From Flavobacterium sp. (lineage in GTDB: Bacteria; Bacteroidota; Bacteroidia; Flavobacteriales; Flavobacteriaceae), in contig NZ_JAIXRZ010000013.1 of the NCBI RefSeq assembly GCF_027484945.1, forward strand, positions 1 through 64,000: a DNA stretch of 64,000 bases, read 5' to 3'. Below are positions 48,759 through 57,839 of this stretch, piece after piece. The position numbers were made by a program, and so were the translations under genes. A model generated the notes under the pieces. The model ran no database searches, was not told the DNA's origin, and saw only the letters and a program-made list of their open reading frames with translations. Numbering within the stretch: position 1 is the first letter of the stretch; each line of letters begins with the position of its first letter.

Positions 48759-49748
48759 ATGGTCAAAATCGGAAACATTGAACTCCCAGATTTTCCTTTA
48801 CTACTCGCGCCGATGGAGGATGTGAGTGATCCACCGTTTCGCCGATTGTGCAAAACGCATGGTGCCGACCTTATGTATTCCGAATTTATTTCGTCTGAGG
48901 GCCTCATTCGCGATGCGATTAAGAGTCGGATGAAATTGGATATTTTCGATTATGAACGTCCTGTAGGCATTCAAATTTTTGGTGGTGATGAAGAAGCGAT
49001 GGCGCTCAGTGCCAAAATTGTAGAAACGGTTCAACCCGATTTATTGGATATTAATTTTGGGTGTCCAGTAAAAAAAGTAGTTTGCAAAGGTGCCGGTGCC
49101 GGTGTTTTGAAAGATGTTGACTTGATGGTTCGTTTGACAAAAGCGGTTGTAAAAAGTACGCATTTACCCGTAACGGTGAAAACCCGTTTGGGCTGGGATG
49201 AAAATTCGATCAATATCGATGAAGTAGCCGAACGGTTGCAAGATGTGGGGATACATGCCTTAACGGTTCATGGCAGAACCCGCGCCCAAATGTATAAAGG
49301 TCACTCGGATTGGTCGCATATTGCGCGCGTCAAAAACAATCCGAGAATTCATATACCCATATTTGGAAACGGCGATATTGATTCTCCTGAAAAAGCGCTG
49401 GAGTACAAGAATAAATATGGTTTAGACGGAATAATGATTGGCCGCGCGGCGATTGGTTATCCTTGGATTTTTAATGAAATCAAACAGTATTTCGCTACAG
49501 GTCAACACTTGCCAACACCCACAATTACAGATCGTATAGAAGCAGCGCGCAATCATTTGTTATGGTCGATGGAATGGAAAGGAGAACGTTTAGGAATAGT
49601 GGAAATGCGCCGTCATTATACCAATTATTTTAAGGGGATTCCCAACTTCAAAGAATACAAAACCCGATTGGTGACAACCGATGGCCGTGATGATTTGTTA
49701 CGCGTGTTTGAAGATATAGCGACCCATTTTATGGGTTTGGTGATTTAG
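48759..49748 (+). CDS. tRNA-dihydrouridine synthase (DusB-like)
   Basis: LLAPMEDVSDPPFRRLC; DINFGCPVKKVVCKGAGAG; GIMIGRAAIGYPWIF. Confidence 0.95.
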   Translation: MVKIGNIELPDFPLLLAPMEDVSDPPFRRLCKTHGADLMYSEFISSEGLIRDAIKSRMKLDIFDYERPVGIQIFGGDEEAMALSAKIVETVQPDLLDINFGCPVKKVVCKGAGAGVLKDVDLMVRLTKAVVKSTHLPVTVKTRLGWDENSINIDEVAERLQDVGIHALTVHGRTRAQMYKGHSDWSHIARVKNNPRIHIPIFGNGDIDSPEKALEYKNKYGLDGIMIGRAAIGYPWIFNEIKQYFATGQHLPTPTITDRIEAARNHLLWSMEWKGERLGIVEMRRHYTNYFKGIPNFKEYKTRLVTTDGRDDLLRVFEDIATHFMGLVI

Positions 49749-50944
49749 TCCATTATCTTTTTTGAAACCCGGCTGCTCGCAATCCAACTCGAGATAAAAC
49801 CAAGAGTTACCACAGTCCCAAAAACTAAAACCAAGTTTTCCCAGTGAAATTCGATCGGATAGGCAAGCGATGGTGTAATCATTATAAGTTGAAACTTTTG
49901 TTGAAGAAGAACCAAAATTGAACCCAATCCGAGTCCTAATATCCCGCCCAAAACACTCAGTATTGTTCCTTGAAGCAAGAAAATACGCCGAAGTTCTTTT
50001 ATTTCCACACCTAGATTATAGAGGGTTTTTAAATTTCCTTTTTTGTCCAACACCATCATGATTAAAGCACCGGCCAAACTAAACAACGCCATGATAATCA
50101 CTAAGGTAAAAATTAAATAAACAGCAATATTTTCAGAGTTTAACATCTTGTATAACGTCTCGTTAAGCTGGGCCCGGTTTTTTACCAAAGCGGTTGGAAA
50201 AATCGATTCAATTTGTGTCATGACCGCTTTTTCATTCGCATTTGGTTTGAGTTTAATTTCCAAACTAGAAACCTGATTTGGCTTTAATTGCAACAACTCT
50301 TGGGTTAATCGTAAGTCTGCAAAAACATATTTAGAGTCCAATTCTTCATTAATTGCATAAATTCCAACAGGAAATAGAATTAAGGTATTGAAAGCGTCTT
50401 CTGGATTTAAACTCAAGTCACCACGACCCGGTTTTGGAACATATACCTCAAAGGGATTGTTGTAATCCATAAGTCCTAATGAAAGTTTTTCAGAAAGTCC
50501 ATAGCCAATTACAACCTGCGTAGAATTTGGGCTCAACCACTGCCCGTTAAACAACTTTTCAGAAGCATTAGATACTTTTGAAAATTGATTATCGACTCCC
50601 TTTAAATAAGAAAATTGGGTTTTTCCATCAAAAAGAAACATCACCCTTTTCTCTACTACTTTGCTGAAATGATCCAAACCTTCTACTTGTTGAAGTTGTT
50701 GGATTTGCGCTGGAAGTAGGGTAAAATATTCTCCTTTTTTAGCAAATAATTTAAGGTCGGGGTCCAATTCATTAGAAAATGAGAGGCTGAAGGTGCGCAA
50801 TCCACTAAAAACCGATAAAACTACAAAAAGAGCCATTGCGCCTACAATAATACTTAAGGAGGCAATACCCGTAATGATATTTATTGAGGTGTTTTTGCTC
50901 AATGAAAATAAATAGCGACGGGCAATGTAGAGCGAAATATTCAC
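49745..50944 (-). CDS. ABC transporter permease (FtsX/LolE-like)
   Basis: N-terminal TM plus periplasmic domain and C-terminal TMs; SLAGALIMMVLDKKGNLKTLYNLG. Confidence 0.88.
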   Translation of the reverse strand: MNISLYIARRYLFSLSKNTSINIITGIASLSIIVGAMALFVVLSVFSGLRTFSLSFSNELDPDLKLFAKKGEYFTLLPAQIQQLQQVEGLDHFSKVVEKRVMFLFDGKTQFSYLKGVDNQFSKVSNASEKLFNGQWLSPNSTQVVIGYGLSEKLSLGLMDYNNPFEVYVPKPGRGDLSLNPEDAFNTLILFPVGIYAINEELDSKYVFADLRLTQELLQLKPNQVSSLEIKLKPNANEKAVMTQIESIFPTALVKNRAQLNETLYKMLNSENIAVYLIFTLVIIMALFSLAGALIMMVLDKKGNLKTLYNLGVEIKELRRIFLLQGTILSVLGGILGLGLGSILVLLQQKFQLIMITPSLAYPIEFHWENLVLVFGTVVTLGFISSWIASSRVSKKIMD

Positions 50945-51337
50945 TTACGATTTTTTGCGTTTAGCTAATAATTCACGATTTTCAATAGGATTTTCTTGAC
51001 CAGAAAGCGCGCGGTCAATTTGCTCAATGTATTCTAATGAGTCGTCAATATAGAAAATTAAATTGGGCACTTTTCGCAATTGTAGTTTAACCCGTTGGGA
51101 TAAATCGTGCTTGATTAAAGGGGTGTTAGAACGAATAGCAGTTAATAATTCAGGGCCTTTTTCAGCCGGGAAAACACTTAAAAATACTTTAGCAATAGAA
51201 AGATCTGTAGTGACATTAACTTTAGAAACAGAGATGATTAAGTTGGCAATTCCGTTTTTACGCACTTCGCCTTGTAAGATGTCGACTAAATCTTTTTGCA
51301 GTACACTCCCTATTTTTTTCTGTCTATTTGATTCCAT
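50945..51337 (-). CDS. rbfA: Ribosome-binding factor A; start revised to MESNRQKK
   Basis: RQKKIGSVLQKDLVDIL; VSVFPAEKGP; LRKVPNLIFYIDDSLEY. Confidence 0.93.
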   Translation of the reverse strand: MESNRQKKIGSVLQKDLVDILQGEVRKNGIANLIISVSKVNVTTDLSIAKVFLSVFPAEKGPELLTAIRSNTPLIKHDLSQRVKLQLRKVPNLIFYIDDSLEYIEQIDRALSGQENPIENRELLAKRKKS

Positions 51338-51441
51338 TTGACAAAAATACAACTTTAATCGGAATTTGAATTTTTCCCGATTTGATAAAATCCGTATTAT
51401 ACCCATTAGCTATTTTCTATCTTTGTGGTAAATGAAATGGT

Positions 51442-51843
51442 ATGAGAAAAATAGAACATATTGGAATTGCTGTGAAATCACTTAGTACATCAAATGCTTT
51501 GTTTGAAAAACTATTGGGCGTCCCAGCCTATAAAGAAGAAGAAGTAGAAAGTGAGGGTGTGAAAACTTCTTTTTTTATGAATGGACCCAATAAAATTGAG
51601 TTGTTAGAATCCACTCGTGAAGACAGTCCGATTGCCAAGTTTATTCAGAAAAAAGGTGAAGGGATTCATCATATTGCTTTTGACGTGGCCAACATTTATG
51701 AAGAGATAGAACGGTTAAAAGGCGAGGGTTTTATAATATTGAATGAGCAGCCCAAGCTGGGTGCTGACAATAAATTAGTTGTTTTTTTGCATCCTAAATC
51801 GACCAATGGCGTATTGATCGAGCTGTGTCAAGAAGCGGAATAA
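51442..51843 (+). CDS. mce: Methylmalonyl-CoA epimerase
   Basis: KIEHIGIAVKSL; GEGIHHIAFDVANI; NGVLIELCQ. Confidence 0.94.
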   Translation: MRKIEHIGIAVKSLSTSNALFEKLLGVPAYKEEEVESEGVKTSFFMNGPNKIELLESTREDSPIAKFIQKKGEGIHHIAFDVANIYEEIERLKGEGFIILNEQPKLGADNKLVVFLHPKSTNGVLIELCQEAE

Positions 51844-51968
51844 TCGTAAAAAGTTATCTCTTGAATCGTTTGCAGAATCGCAGAAATAGTTTTAATATTG
51901 CATCCGCTACAAAAGCCTTGGCTTTATTCACAAAACACAATTATTAATTGAAGTTAGTGAAGTAGATG

Positions 51969-52045
51969 GGTCCTATAGCTCAGTTGGTTAGAGCACCTGA
52001 CTCATAATCAGGTGGTCCTTGGTTCGAGCCCAAGTGGGACCACCA
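51969..52045 (+). tRNA. tRNA with CAU anticodon (Met or lysidine-type Ile), CCA encoded
   Basis: GGTCCTA acceptor pairs TGGGACC; anticodon loop CTCATAA; TTCGAGC T-loop. Confidence 0.95.
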
Positions 52046-52047
52046 CA

Positions 52048-52081
52048 AAACCCTTGTAAGTATCAGTATTTACAAGGGTTT
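52048..52081 (+). terminator. Terminator AAACCCTTGTAAgTA...TAtTTACAAGGGTTT after the tRNA
   Basis: Long inverted repeat. Confidence 0.75.
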
Positions 52082-52194
52082 CTTATTAAAAAGTTGAGCA
52101 AAAAGTTGAGCAAAACATCGTGCTCAACTTTTTTAAACTCCAATATTTATAGTGTTTTTTGATTATGTGAGATATTTATTTTTAAAGATATCTT

Positions 52195-52413
52195 ATGAAA
52201 AATCCTAAAACTTCAACCCTAGTGTTCAAAATTCATTTAGAAGATTTTGAAAACAATGAACAATTTACAGACGCTTTGATTTATGCTATTGAAACAACTT
52301 TAAAGTTGAATGACGATAAAAGTTTTGTATGTTCAATGCGAGATAGACCAAATGGCTATTTCCTTGGTTTAAATAAAAAAATAAGAATTGAAATCCGGAA
52401 TTGTGATTGTTAA
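52195..52413 (+). CDS. Hypothetical protein
   Basis: 72-aa ORF followed by strong hairpin at 52417-52460. Confidence 0.5.
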   Translation: MKNPKTSTLVFKIHLEDFENNEQFTDALIYAIETTLKLNDDKSFVCSMRDRPNGYFLGLNKKIRIEIRNCDC

Positions 52414-52416
52414 ATA

Positions 52417-52460
52417 AATAACCCCCAATATAAGTCTATAAGCTTATACTGGGGGTTATT
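52417..52460. terminator. Bidirectional terminator AATAACCCCCA...TGGGGGTTATT
   Basis: Long inverted repeat between convergent ORFs. Confidence 0.8.
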
Positions 52461-52478
52461 TATTTTGAATAGTATTTA

Positions 52479-52808
52479 TCAGAATACCACCTCAACTTTA
52501 AGTTTTTTAGAGATGCGTTGAATAGCTGAATTAAACCCTTTAATATCTTTATTGGTTACAACATAAATATCATTAAGGGGTTTGTATAACTTCTGTTTTA
52601 GTACTGATTCAGGTAATTCATTATAATCTAAACAGATTGTTCTTCCCAATGCTATTGAAGCATCTTTTTTAGTTGCAAACTCCCCGTGTTTGCCCTCAAG
52701 GACATCTTTAACCAAGTCATAGTATGCCATTGCGTATGATTTGTTGTTGTACTTTGTTTTGTTGAATTCAAATTGTGAATCAGGGAATAATGTTTTGAAA
52801 GTTGTCAT
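52479..52808 (-). CDS. Hypothetical protein
   Basis: 109-aa ORF, coherent composition. Confidence 0.55.
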   Translation of the reverse strand: MTTFKTLFPDSQFEFNKTKYNNKSYAMAYYDLVKDVLEGKHGEFATKKDASIALGRTICLDYNELPESVLKQKLYKPLNDIYVVTNKDIKGFNSAIQRISKKLKVEVVF

Positions 52809-53415
52809 AATAATTAATTTTTAAATTGTTCTTTAAATTGTTTTTTGAATGGGTGGCCACCTGAATTCTTTGACAAAAATATAGAGACTAATTTTGCTGT
52901 ACTGCATAAAATAAATTTTTTTATTTGGAAAGTTTGTACAGCATTATAATAAAGTTAAATGAAGATAATTTAAGTAAATCAACCTCTCGCTAGGTGGCTT
53001 GAGGTTATTAAATAATTTATTAAAATTATAATTAATAAAAGGAAGTTCTATAATCTCCTCTTTCGCTCTGGGCTGGGCTCCTTACTGTTTGTAAGGACAT
53101 CCAATAATTAAATTGAATGTGGTTGCTCAACTGATTTCTCAGCCCAACAGAGTTTTTGCGGTATGACCCGACCTTCTTTATCCAGAACCGTTCAAGAAGG
53201 ATTTTTTTAAATAATAGAAACATCTTCCCCCACTTCATATCCTCTTCTTCTCGTGGTGGGGTTTGCCAGTTGATTTAATTTCAACTCATATATTCTATAC
53301 TATAATAAATATAGTAATATTTCAAAAAGTCATCATTTAGGGTGATTTTTTTCAAAAAAAAGTTTAGAAAATAATTAAAGAACCAAATGGTTTATATTAG
53401 CTATAATTTTTTTTA

Positions 53416-54966
53416 TTATAATTCCGCAACAGGCTTACCGTCCATTGTTAATTTTACCAAATCTCCAATAAATTTAGCGAATGGTTCTATATCTTGTTTG
53501 ACGCTAGCCATTTCAAGGGAATTCATATATTCATCTCTTTTTTGAACAGGTATTACCATCCATTTATAACCTCCCGATGCTAATAATGTATTCATTAAGA
53601 ATCTGCCCATCCTACCATTTCCATCCATATAAGGGTGAATATAAACAAATATGAAATGTCCTAAAACTGCTCTTACAGATGCTTCAGGTTCTTCGGCTAT
53701 TAATTCAAATAAAATTGGCATTACGTCTCTTACAGCATCCACATTTACTGGTACGTGTTGTGATTGTCCAATATAAACTTGATGTCTTCTGTATCCTGCT
53801 AAATCAGAAGGTTTTAAAATACCTGAAGTTACACTTGGCGAAAATAATTCTCTAAACCAATCACTATGTTCTTCAGAAAGTATCTTACCTAAATCACCGC
53901 CATCAATAATTTTTTCAATACTATTTTTTACACTATTAAAAGCAAGCCAATAACCTCTTGCAGCCATAGCGTCTCTATGTTTTTTATCTTCTTCATTATC
54001 ACCTAAATTCCATTTGCCACTTTTGACTTTTTCAATTAGTTCCGGAGTGACTTTATATTTTTCAATTGATAAAGAGTGGTACGCATCGGTTACGTAGATA
54101 TCGTCAATATTTTTTAGAAAAGTCGCTTTGTCTATCAAATTAATATTTAATGGCTTTGGGAAAGCTTTAATTACTTCATCTCGCATTTCAACCCACATTA
54201 AACGGATTCTATTGCAATATGGGGAACGTTCTCTTGAATATAATGGTATTGCCGTTTTCTGCTCAAATGGGTCTGTTTCTCGCACATCATAACCTGCTGA
54301 CTTCATCGTTTTCAAAATCTCATCTGCTATTTTAGAATTTCCTATATTTCTAAATGCCCCCACTATTCTTCCGGCTTTCAAACTATGCCCGCCATCTAAT
54401 AATAATCCTAAAATTTCAGAAGCATCATTTATCATACTTAATGCCGTTCTCACATCTATTGGATTACTAACAAAAATTGTTGGAGAACAATAAATAATAG
54501 AGGAAGATAGATTTAATATTCTCAATCCGTTTTTAACCTCTACACCTTCTAATTCTGATAGTGGCGATTTCATACAGAATAACGAAGTATTGAATAATAA
54601 AGAAGTGTTGTTATTTTTACCCTTAACTGACCGCACTATCATCTGATTTGGAACTACCTCGTTACCTGAATGAAGCAACAATGACTGTTCGGCAGAAATA
54701 CAATAATCATCACCGTATCGGTCTTCCAAAAACTTCGAGCAAAACCCCCAATAAGAAGTGAACCAAGAGGTACTATTACCTTTATTTTCTTCAGGATTTA
54801 CCGCAATGTACCAGCCTCTAATAACTTCTCTTATGAAACCATTAGCAATAAGTCGGTCTTTATGAGTTCTACTTAAATCTTCCGATTTAATAGCTACAAT
54901 GCCCTTACTTTGTATTGCTTGGAGAACTTTTAGTGATTCTGCTAGTTTTTCTGCCGGTTTTGCCAT
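53416..54966 (-). CDS. Fic family protein with N-terminal AbiEi-like winged-helix domain
   Basis: HPYMDGNGRMGRFLMN Fic motif; N-terminal LQAIQSKGIVAIKSEDLSRTHKDRLIANGFIREVIRGWY. Confidence 0.88.
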   Translation of the reverse strand: MAKPAEKLAESLKVLQAIQSKGIVAIKSEDLSRTHKDRLIANGFIREVIRGWYIAVNPEENKGNSTSWFTSYWGFCSKFLEDRYGDDYCISAEQSLLLHSGNEVVPNQMIVRSVKGKNNNTSLLFNTSLFCMKSPLSELEGVEVKNGLRILNLSSSIIYCSPTIFVSNPIDVRTALSMINDASEILGLLLDGGHSLKAGRIVGAFRNIGNSKIADEILKTMKSAGYDVRETDPFEQKTAIPLYSRERSPYCNRIRLMWVEMRDEVIKAFPKPLNINLIDKATFLKNIDDIYVTDAYHSLSIEKYKVTPELIEKVKSGKWNLGDNEEDKKHRDAMAARGYWLAFNSVKNSIEKIIDGGDLGKILSEEHSDWFRELFSPSVTSGILKPSDLAGYRRHQVYIGQSQHVPVNVDAVRDVMPILFELIAEEPEASVRAVLGHFIFVYIHPYMDGNGRMGRFLMNTLLASGGYKWMVIPVQKRDEYMNSLEMASVKQDIEPFAKFIGDLVKLTMDGKPVAEL

Positions 54967-54967
54967 C

Positions 54968-55063
54968 GTGTATTTGTTATAGTATAGTGCTGTGTGTTTA
55001 TTATAATAAGTCGTCGTGTGTTTATTATAATTTAACGATGTGTGTTTATTATAATTTGATGCA
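54968..55063 (-). promoter_or_regulatory. Four 24-bp direct repeats (GTGTGTTTATTATAAT...) at the Fic gene start
   Basis: Units at 54968, 54992, 55016, 55040, exact 24-bp spacing; first unit diverged. Confidence 0.8.
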
Positions 55064-55149
55064 AATATATGTAAATAATAATAAATGGATGAAAAATAAA
55101 TTCTTTAAATAAAAATCAATAACTAACCTCAAGCTAAAACGCAACAGGT

Positions 55150-55257
55150 TGTCTCAATTTAATTACTGTCTCAAAAAAATATCAAAAACAGGCGCCGACA
55201 TATAGGTTTTCCGCTGTATGTTAGCCTCAACGAAATTCAAAGGATAAAATTGAGACA
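55150..55257. repeat. 11-bp inverted repeat TGTCTCAATTT / AAATTGAGACA plus direct half-copy TGTCTCAAAAA (55167), upstream of recombinase
   Basis: Read directly. Confidence 0.75.
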
Positions 55258-55259
55258 TT

Positions 55260-55904
55260 ATGATAAAAGCAGTAATCTATTCCAGAGTGAGTTCTGAAGG
55301 CAATCGTCAGGACACCGAAAGACAAACAAATGAACTTATTGAGTATGCAAACAAAATGGGTTACAAACTCGTTGAGGTATATGAAGAAAAAGTTAGTGGT
55401 TATAAGAAAAATGAAGACCGACCAATATTCTCAAAGATGTTAGAAGAGATTGAAAAGGGTGCAATTGATAAAGTATTAGTATGGGAATTAAGTAGAATTG
55501 GTCGTTCGGTAATTCAGTCCTTGCAGAACATTCAACTATTGACAGATAAAAAAGTATCTATTTACATTAAAAATTTCAACTTGGAAACATTGAACGATGA
55601 TAAAACCCCCAATTCATTATCTATGTTTATGGTTCAGATTTTGTTTAGTGTTGCTAATATGGAAGCACAACTAACTAAAAGCAGGATGGTTTCCGGCTAT
55701 CGTAATCATATTAATAATGGCGGTAAAGTGGGAAGAAAATCAGGTTCTATTGAAACCGAGGAAGAAACAATCCAAAAACATTCGGATGTTTTGAAATTAT
55801 TAAAAAAGAAATTATCAATCCGGCAAATATCCGGGCTAACAAATAAATCAACAAACACCGTCTTGAAAGTGAAATCAACCGCACATAAACTTCAAATGAT
55901 ATGA
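55260..55904 (+). CDS. Serine recombinase (resolvase/invertase family)
   Basis: AVIYSRVSSEGNRQDTERQTNEL; VLVWELSRIGRS. Confidence 0.95.
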   Translation: MIKAVIYSRVSSEGNRQDTERQTNELIEYANKMGYKLVEVYEEKVSGYKKNEDRPIFSKMLEEIEKGAIDKVLVWELSRIGRSVIQSLQNIQLLTDKKVSIYIKNFNLETLNDDKTPNSLSMFMVQILFSVANMEAQLTKSRMVSGYRNHINNGGKVGRKSGSIETEEETIQKHSDVLKLLKKKLSIRQISGLTNKSTNTVLKVKSTAHKLQMI

Positions 55905-56248
55905 TTGACCAACCTATATCTATTTCAAAAGTTTATGTCCTATTAAATAAAGTATTGAATACTTTAATAAAAAGAAAGTTTGGTAAACATTATTCCATTC
56001 GATTAAACTCATTAACTTTTATTTCTAACCGAAGTAATGTAAATTATTTTCTAACTTCTTCAGAGAAAATCACTATAAAATCATTAAAACCCATTCATTT
56101 GAATGAACTACTATTGATTAAAGAGTTTTTATTGTTTAATATCAATACTGCATTGTTATGTATAGATACAGTATATTATATTGAAGTTGTGGAGCTTGAC
56201 CTTAAAATAGCAACAACCAATAATTATTTATTTATTAAACAATTTTAA
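55901..56248 (+). CDS. Hypothetical protein, overlapping 3' end of recombinase
   Basis: ATGA overlap suggests coupling. Confidence 0.5.
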   Translation: MIDQPISISKVYVLLNKVLNTLIKRKFGKHYSIRLNSLTFISNRSNVNYFLTSSEKITIKSLKPIHLNELLLIKEFLLFNINTALLCIDTVYYIEVVELDLKIATTNNYLFIKQF

Positions 56249-56472
56249 TAAAAAAGACTATATTTGAAATAAATAATGCGATACAAACTTTCGCCAATCT
56301 ACCCAATTTTGGGGTGATAAGTCGGACTTTGTCAGGCGTATATACTAGTTGGTTGCTATTTTATCCTAAAAATGACGATTCATCCTAGAAAATCAACATT
56401 TAAGAATAATTTATTTAAAAAGAATATTCAAAATTCAGAAGTTTGAACTTTGTAAACTCTAAAAAATAAAAA

Positions 56473-57228
56473 ATGACTTTAAAAAACAATTCATTAGGAA
56501 TAAATAGTATTTTAATAGCAATTTCTACATCATTAATTTCAATAATTTTGCACGAATCAGCGCATTATTTAATTGCAGAATATTTTAATTTGAATCCTGA
56601 ACTGCATCATAATTATGTTAAACCTTTAATTGAACCATCAGAAAAACAATTAATGTTAATTGCTTTAGCAGGACCAACTTTCTCATTAATAATTGGAATA
56701 TTGATTCTTTTTATATCTATAAAACTTATTAAACCATCTTTAATGAAACTTTTTTTATTATGGTTTGGTATGAGTAATATTCTAAATTTTTTGGGTTATA
56801 TGTTAATTGCTCCATTTATAAAAGATGGTGATACTGGTCGAGTTTTTAATTACTTTAAAATGCCATTTTTCATTTCAATAATTATTGCAGTTATCACATT
56901 TCTAATTACAAAAAAATTATTCCAATATTTATCTAAAGAGTTTATATTCTATAAAAATGAAGAACTATTTGATAAAAAAGAGTGTCAAAAACAACTATTA
57001 ATTTTTCCAATCATTTTTTTAATTATTGGAGTATCATTACTTAATTTACCAATTGCTGTTTGGTTTAGTTTATTGCCTACTGTTTTTGTACCTATGACTT
57101 ATTTAAGTACATTAAGATTATATAAAAAGATGGAAATAATTGACGCAGAAATAACTATAAATAAAATCTCGATTACATTATTAATTTTAACGACATTAGT
57201 TATTATAATATTTAGAAATTTAATATAA
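56473..57228 (+). CDS. Membrane protein with HExxH motif, possible site-2-type metalloprotease
   Basis: ISIILHESAHYLIAEYF in TM; second NFLGYMLIAPFIKDGDTGR. Confidence 0.65.
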   Translation: MTLKNNSLGINSILIAISTSLISIILHESAHYLIAEYFNLNPELHHNYVKPLIEPSEKQLMLIALAGPTFSLIIGILILFISIKLIKPSLMKLFLLWFGMSNILNFLGYMLIAPFIKDGDTGRVFNYFKMPFFISIIIAVITFLITKKLFQYLSKEFIFYKNEELFDKKECQKQLLIFPIIFLIIGVSLLNLPIAVWFSLLPTVFVPMTYLSTLRLYKKMEIIDAEITINKISITLLILTTLVIIIFRNLI

Positions 57229-57234
57229 AAAACA

Positions 57235-57372
57235 GCTACCAACACAGGTTTTAGGCTATTGCGGGTTTTGGGCTTAATTTAAAGTTTCTTTTGAATCTTT
57301 GAAGTCAGTGCAAAACCGAAAGTTAAGGTTTATTTAATCCGCAACAGACGTAAAGCCTGGGAACGTTAGGCG
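57235..57372 (+). repeat. attC-like imperfect inverted repeat
   Basis: CAGGTTTTAGGCTATTGCGG (57245-57264) vs CCGCAACAGACGTAAAGCCTG (57339-57359), then GTTAGGC (57365-57371), a GTTRRRY core. Confidence 0.55.
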
Positions 57373-57435
57373 TCAGTTTACGAGAAATGAACACAAAAAA
57401 TTAATATCAAATCAATAACAAATAAAAAAAACATT

Positions 57436-57816
57436 ATGAAAACAAAAATCTTTTTTTTCTTGACTTTACTAATTATTACTATTAGTTGTAACAAAAGTGA
57501 AGAAGTTACGATTTCGCCAAATACTAATGGAAATTATACCGGAATTTTTGAACGAAATGGAAATAGTTCAAATGTACAATTGAATTTAATAAATGGTTCG
57601 TTTAATGGACAAAGCGCCATTCAAAAATTTCCAGCACTTTGTAATGGAACCTATTTGATTTCAGGCAACACAATAACTTTTGATAGTAATTGCGCGTGGA
57701 CTGCTGATTTTGACTGGACATTAATCCTAAACGGGCAATGGAACTACAATATGAATGGCAACGTTTTGATATTGACAAAATCAAATGGGGATAAATATAC
57801 ACTTACTCAACAATAA
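57436..57816 (+). CDS. Small lipoprotein, unknown function
   Basis: Lipobox TISC; compact beta-rich sequence. Confidence 0.65.
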   Translation: MKTKIFFFLTLLIITISCNKSEEVTISPNTNGNYTGIFERNGNSSNVQLNLINGSFNGQSAIQKFPALCNGTYLISGNTITFDSNCAWTADFDWTLILNGQWNYNMNGNVLILTKSNGDKYTLTQQ

Positions 57817-57839
57817 CATTAAAATTAAAATACATTATT

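Noticed and set aside
54968-55063. CRISPR-like array upstream of the Fic gene
   Set aside because: Only four units with 8-bp variable parts; no cas genes; better explained as operator repeats.
54915-55112. ORF with CVYYN repeats
   Set aside because: Translation of the 24-bp promoter repeats and antisense to the Fic 5' end.
56280-56390. GCCAATCTACCCAATTTTGGGGTGATAAG...GTCAGGCG as a second attC site
   Set aside because: Only a short hairpin and no convincing RYYYAAC/GTTRRRY pair could be seen.
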